Shown here: positions 5,540-6,906 of the stretch, piece after piece
Position numbering within the stretch: the first letter of the stretch is position 1
Layout: each line of letters starts with the position of its first letter
NCBI GenBank assembly: GCA_027295245.1
Contig: JAPULF010000180.1
Coordinates: forward strand, 1 to 6,906
From: Planctomycetota bacterium
GTDB taxonomy: Bacteria; Planctomycetota; Phycisphaerae; UBA1845; UTPLA1
Length of the DNA: 6,906 bases
Reading direction: 5' to 3'
Notes under the pieces: model-generated
Seen by the model: the letters and a program-made list of their open reading frames with translations, nothing else
What the model was told of the DNA's origin: nothing
Databases searched by the model: none
Program-made: the position numbers and the translations under genes

Positions 5540-6546
5540 TATCGAAAGAACATCGCACGTGCATGGTCAAACGACACCGTCGGTTGATTTTTCGCATACT
5601 CGGACGCTGCCGAATTCAGGAATCCGTCGTCCAATTCACCGGATATCAGACTCCGGAGCAATCCGTCCAGAAGGTAGCCCTCCGGAACAACCTCTTGCCG
5701 AACGAACAAGACGGGATAGAGACCCCGCTCCACGATGCTGCGGTGAAAATACACGGCGCTCTTCCAACACAAATAGAACAGGCCCACCTGTGCGTCCGCC
5801 CGCACGGTCGAAAGGCCGACGAATGGATCCCAGTAGCCGGCCATCATGGCATTTTGACCGACGTAGCCGACAACGGAACTTCCGCCTCCGAATGTCAAAC
5901 GCCGACCATCAACCGTGAGCGTCATGGACTCTCCCGACAAGGCGTCTCGCAGAGGCTGCACCATGGCCTCCGATATTCGCGAACTCCGCCACGCGTTTGC
6001 CAGGACGTACACGTCGAAGGGCTCGGCCACGCCCCGCTTCCGCCACGCCTCGCTCGTCTCCGCCTTGCGATGAAATACCACCCGCCGCACTATCCGCGCC
6101 CCGTCGCCGGAGTCTGTAAACGCCCGCCGCCACCCCGCCTTGTTCAGCAGATAGGTCTCAACGCCGAACAGCGCCCCCCAATACTGATTCCGCGACGGAT
6201 CGTCGCCGTCGCCGAACTTGTCATCCACCGGCGAAAGGTGATCCAGCTTGCGATCGGCCAGCGAAACGTGAACGGTAACGCTGACAAGACCTCGGTCGAG
6301 AATCGACTCGATGACAGCCTGCTCGAAAGGAACCCGGTTTTTCTCGATCGCTGCGGTCAGTCCGTCGGAAGGAATTGCCCTGAGCGGCGCGGCTTCCGGT
6401 CGCCGCAACCGATCGCGAAACTCGAGCCATGCGAAGCCGGCCACGCCGAACACCAATCCGAATACGGCGCCTGCCCAATAAACGCCCAGGAACGTCCGCC
6501 GTTTCGCATCAGGCTTGCTCCGACGATCGCGTTTCAGCCCGAGCAT
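5539..6546 (-). CDS. Membrane-anchored protein of unknown function, 335 aa
   Basis: After a basic cytoplasmic start (RKRDRR-like, residues 5-17) there is one membrane helix (about 19-41), so the remaining 290 or so residues should face the periplasm. I cannot name the family with certainty. Several motifs match an uncharacterised bacterial family I recall only by pattern: GDGDDPSRNQYWGALFGV (112-129), VVGYVGQNAMM (225-235) and a C-terminal AASEYAKNQPTVSF (313-326). The conserved-looking Asp, Asn, Tyr-Trp-Gly and Gly-Gln-Asn residues hint at a binding or active site, but no known catalytic motif is evident. A Cys260-containing segment (GLFYLCWKSAVYFHRSI) resembles a helix packed in the core. 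The first in-frame ATG at 6546 keeps the anchor. No good Shine-Dalgarno precedes it, and a weak TATTCT (6559-6554) is the only -10-like box nearby. It is followed by a possible terminator and a 56-base gap, so it is probably only loosely linked to the downstream operon. Confidence 0.85.
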   Translation of the reverse strand: MLGLKRDRRSKPDAKRRTFLGVYWAGAVFGLVFGVAGFAWLEFRDRLRRPEAAPLRAIPSDGLTAAIEKNRVPFEQAVIESILDRGLVSVTVHVSLADRKLDHLSPVDDKFGDGDDPSRNQYWGALFGVETYLLNKAGWRRAFTDSGDGARIVRRVVFHRKAETSEAWRKRGVAEPFDVYVLANAWRSSRISEAMVQPLRDALSGESMTLTVDGRRLTFGGGSSVVGYVGQNAMMAGYWDPFVGLSTVRADAQVGLFYLCWKSAVYFHRSIVERGLYPVLFVRQEVVPEGYLLDGLLRSLISGELDDGFLNSAASEYAKNQPTVSFDHARAMFFR

Positions 6547-6607
6547 GCCCGACAGAATAGTCGCATGTTGGCCCTTCCGAAAGCCGAATCGCCCGGCCAG
6601 CGGGTAG

Positions 6608-6624
6608 GGCGGGTTTCACCCGCC
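6608..6624. repeat. GGCGGG/CCCGCC palindrome
   Basis: GGCGGG (6608-6613) pairs perfectly with CCCGCC (6619-6624) around TTTCA. It begins the palindrome mosaic and lies about 60 bases upstream of the 335-aa gene on the - strand. Confidence 0.5.
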
Positions 6625-6644
6625 GATACTCTTGAACCGGTGTA

Positions 6645-6672
6645 ACAATCTCAACAACAACTGTGGCACTGG
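6645..6672 (+). repeat. 28-bp direct repeat, copy 1
   Basis: The stretch begins ACAATCTCAACAACAA and ends CTGTGGCACTGG. It is identical base for base to 6879-6906, and the two copies start 234 bases apart. A short, imperfect match (ACCGG...) extends the similarity a few bases upstream of both copies. The last 10 bases are the GTGGCACTGG core shared with 3246-3255. Confidence 0.8.
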
Positions 6673-6685
6673 TTTCCAGCCAGTG
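6667..6685. repeat. CACTGG/CCAGTG palindrome, dispersed repeat core
   Basis: CACTGG (6667-6672) pairs with CCAGTG (6680-6685) around TTTCCAG. This is the same hairpin as 3250-3268, where the right arm is CCGGTG. The arm change keeps pairing through a G-T wobble, and the loop differs at two positions. Confidence 0.6.
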
Positions 6686-6696
6686 GATTTCCCCAT

Positions 6697-6713
6697 TGGC
6701 CCCGACGGGGCCA
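6697..6713. repeat. TGGCCCC/GGGGCCA palindrome
   Basis: Seven perfect pairs (6697-6703 with 6707-6713) surround a GAC loop. The right arm is shared with the start of the next stem, so the two hairpins are mutually exclusive at their junction. Confidence 0.5.
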
Positions 6714-6757
6714 CGGGTGCAGAGAGTTCGCCGTAGGCGAACGAGCGCAACCCGTGG
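6711..6757. repeat. Nested double-stem palindrome
   Basis: The outer stem CCACGGGT (6711-6718) pairs with ACCCGTGG (6750-6757), eight perfect pairs. Inside it GTTCGCC (6726-6732) pairs with GGCGAAC (6736-6742), seven perfect pairs around a GTA loop. Nested perfect stems of this size are unlikely by chance. Confidence 0.55.
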
Positions 6758-6781
6758 ACATCGGACGCCCCCCTCTACCTC

Positions 6782-6798
6782 TCGCCCCGGAGGGGCGA
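6782..6798. repeat. TCGCCCC/GGGGCGA palindrome
   Basis: Seven perfect pairs (6782-6788 with 6792-6798) surround a GGA loop. This is another unit of the right-edge mosaic. Confidence 0.5.
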
Positions 6799-6817
6799 AG
6801 GATGTATTGAACGGGTG

Positions 6818-6839
6818 GCCCATCCCTGCCGGGGTGGGC
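6818..6839. repeat. GCCCATCCC/GGGGTGGGC palindrome
   Basis: Nine contiguous pairs including one T-G wobble (6818-6826 with 6831-6839) surround a TGCC loop. It is the last hairpin before the second copy of the direct repeat. Confidence 0.5.
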
Positions 6840-6878
6840 TCACGATTTCGACCGAGCCCGCGACTTCCTTACCGGGTC

Positions 6879-6906
6879 ACAATCTCAACAACAACTGTGG
6901 CACTGG
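6879..6906 (+). repeat. 28-bp direct repeat, copy 2 (cut by window edge)
   Basis: Identical to 6645-6672 over all 28 bases available. It ends exactly at the window edge in the middle of the CACTGG hairpin, so the repeat unit very likely continues beyond and may form a tandem array with a period of about 234 bases. Confidence 0.8.

Larger units (their letters stand above)
6547..6906. other. Non-coding mosaic of palindromes at the right edge
   Basis: No convincing gene lies here. From about 6601 onward the sequence is a run of separate hairpins, most with 3-7-base loops: 6608-6624, 6667-6685, 6697-6713, 6711-6757 (two nested stems), 6782-6798 and 6818-6839. A 28-bp direct repeat brackets most of them. 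The density of perfect stems, and the match of one of them to the element at 3229-3288, mark this as a dispersed, repetitive, RNA- or DNA-structured element rather than coding DNA. The first 50 or so bases (6547-6600) should hold the promoter of the 335-aa gene. Confidence 0.6.

Noticed and set aside
5563..6645. Long + strand open frame (360 codons) opposite the 335-aa gene
   Set aside because: Its product is rich in Arg, Pro, His and Gln with no domain pattern, and it runs into the palindromic repeats. The - strand frame has a membrane anchor and coherent motifs.
6509..6823. 104-codon - strand frame across the right-edge repeats
   Set aside because: It is built almost wholly from palindromic repeat sequence and overlaps the start of the 335-aa gene. 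It is most likely a spurious repeat-derived frame.
6645..6906. CRISPR array
   Set aside because: Only two copies of a 28-bp repeat are seen, 234 bases apart, with internally palindromic DNA between them and no spacer-sized units or cas genes.

Overview
This GC-rich bacterial window carries at least seven protein genes: three on the left read on the + strand, and at least four packed ones on the right read on the - strand. The gene set is a Hanks-type Ser/Thr kinase with a degenerate-helix N-terminal module, a FliA/WhiG-type sigma factor, an RsbW/SpoIIAB-like ATPase with a STAS partner, a HEAT-repeat lipoprotein, and palindromic repeats with a 'GTGGCACTGG' core. From general knowledge this mix, plus mostly weak Shine-Dalgarno sites, fits a member of the Planctomycetota or a close relative. 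No rRNA or database match backs that, so it is an inference.

Layout: 1-507 is the 3' end of an unrecognised, probably beta-rich protein cut by the window edge. A 253-base gap with a candidate promoter precedes a Ser/Thr kinase (761-2032) that is anchored by a C-terminal membrane helix. A 333-base non-coding leader with a 13-bp palindrome then precedes a FliA/WhiG-family sigma factor (2366-3142). The convergent gap 3143-3338 holds two strong hairpins, one of them a copy of a dispersed repeat. On the - strand, in order of transcription, come a membrane-anchored 335-aa protein of unknown function (6546-5539), a small HEAT-repeat putative lipoprotein (5482-5039), an RsbW-like anti-sigma kinase (5042-4542), a single-domain STAS protein (4549-4202), and an MlaE-type permease (4205-3339). 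The last four overlap by 4, 8 and 4 bases, so they look translationally coupled. The right edge (about 6600-6906) is a mosaic of six perfect or near-perfect hairpins. It is bounded by a 28-bp direct repeat whose second copy runs off the window.

Reading together: the STAS protein keeps the phosphorylatable DSSG serine and the ATPase keeps its N, G1 and G2 boxes, so the pair should form a partner switch. A group-3 sigma factor, the classic target class of such switches, is encoded convergently next door. The MlaE permease tightly coupled behind the STAS gene raises a second possibility, that this STAS protein serves as the MlaB-like subunit of a lipid transporter, or serves both roles. MlaF- and MlaD-type genes are not present in the window. 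The link between envelope lipid transport and a sigma-factor switch is the most interesting idea here, and it is an inference from gene order.
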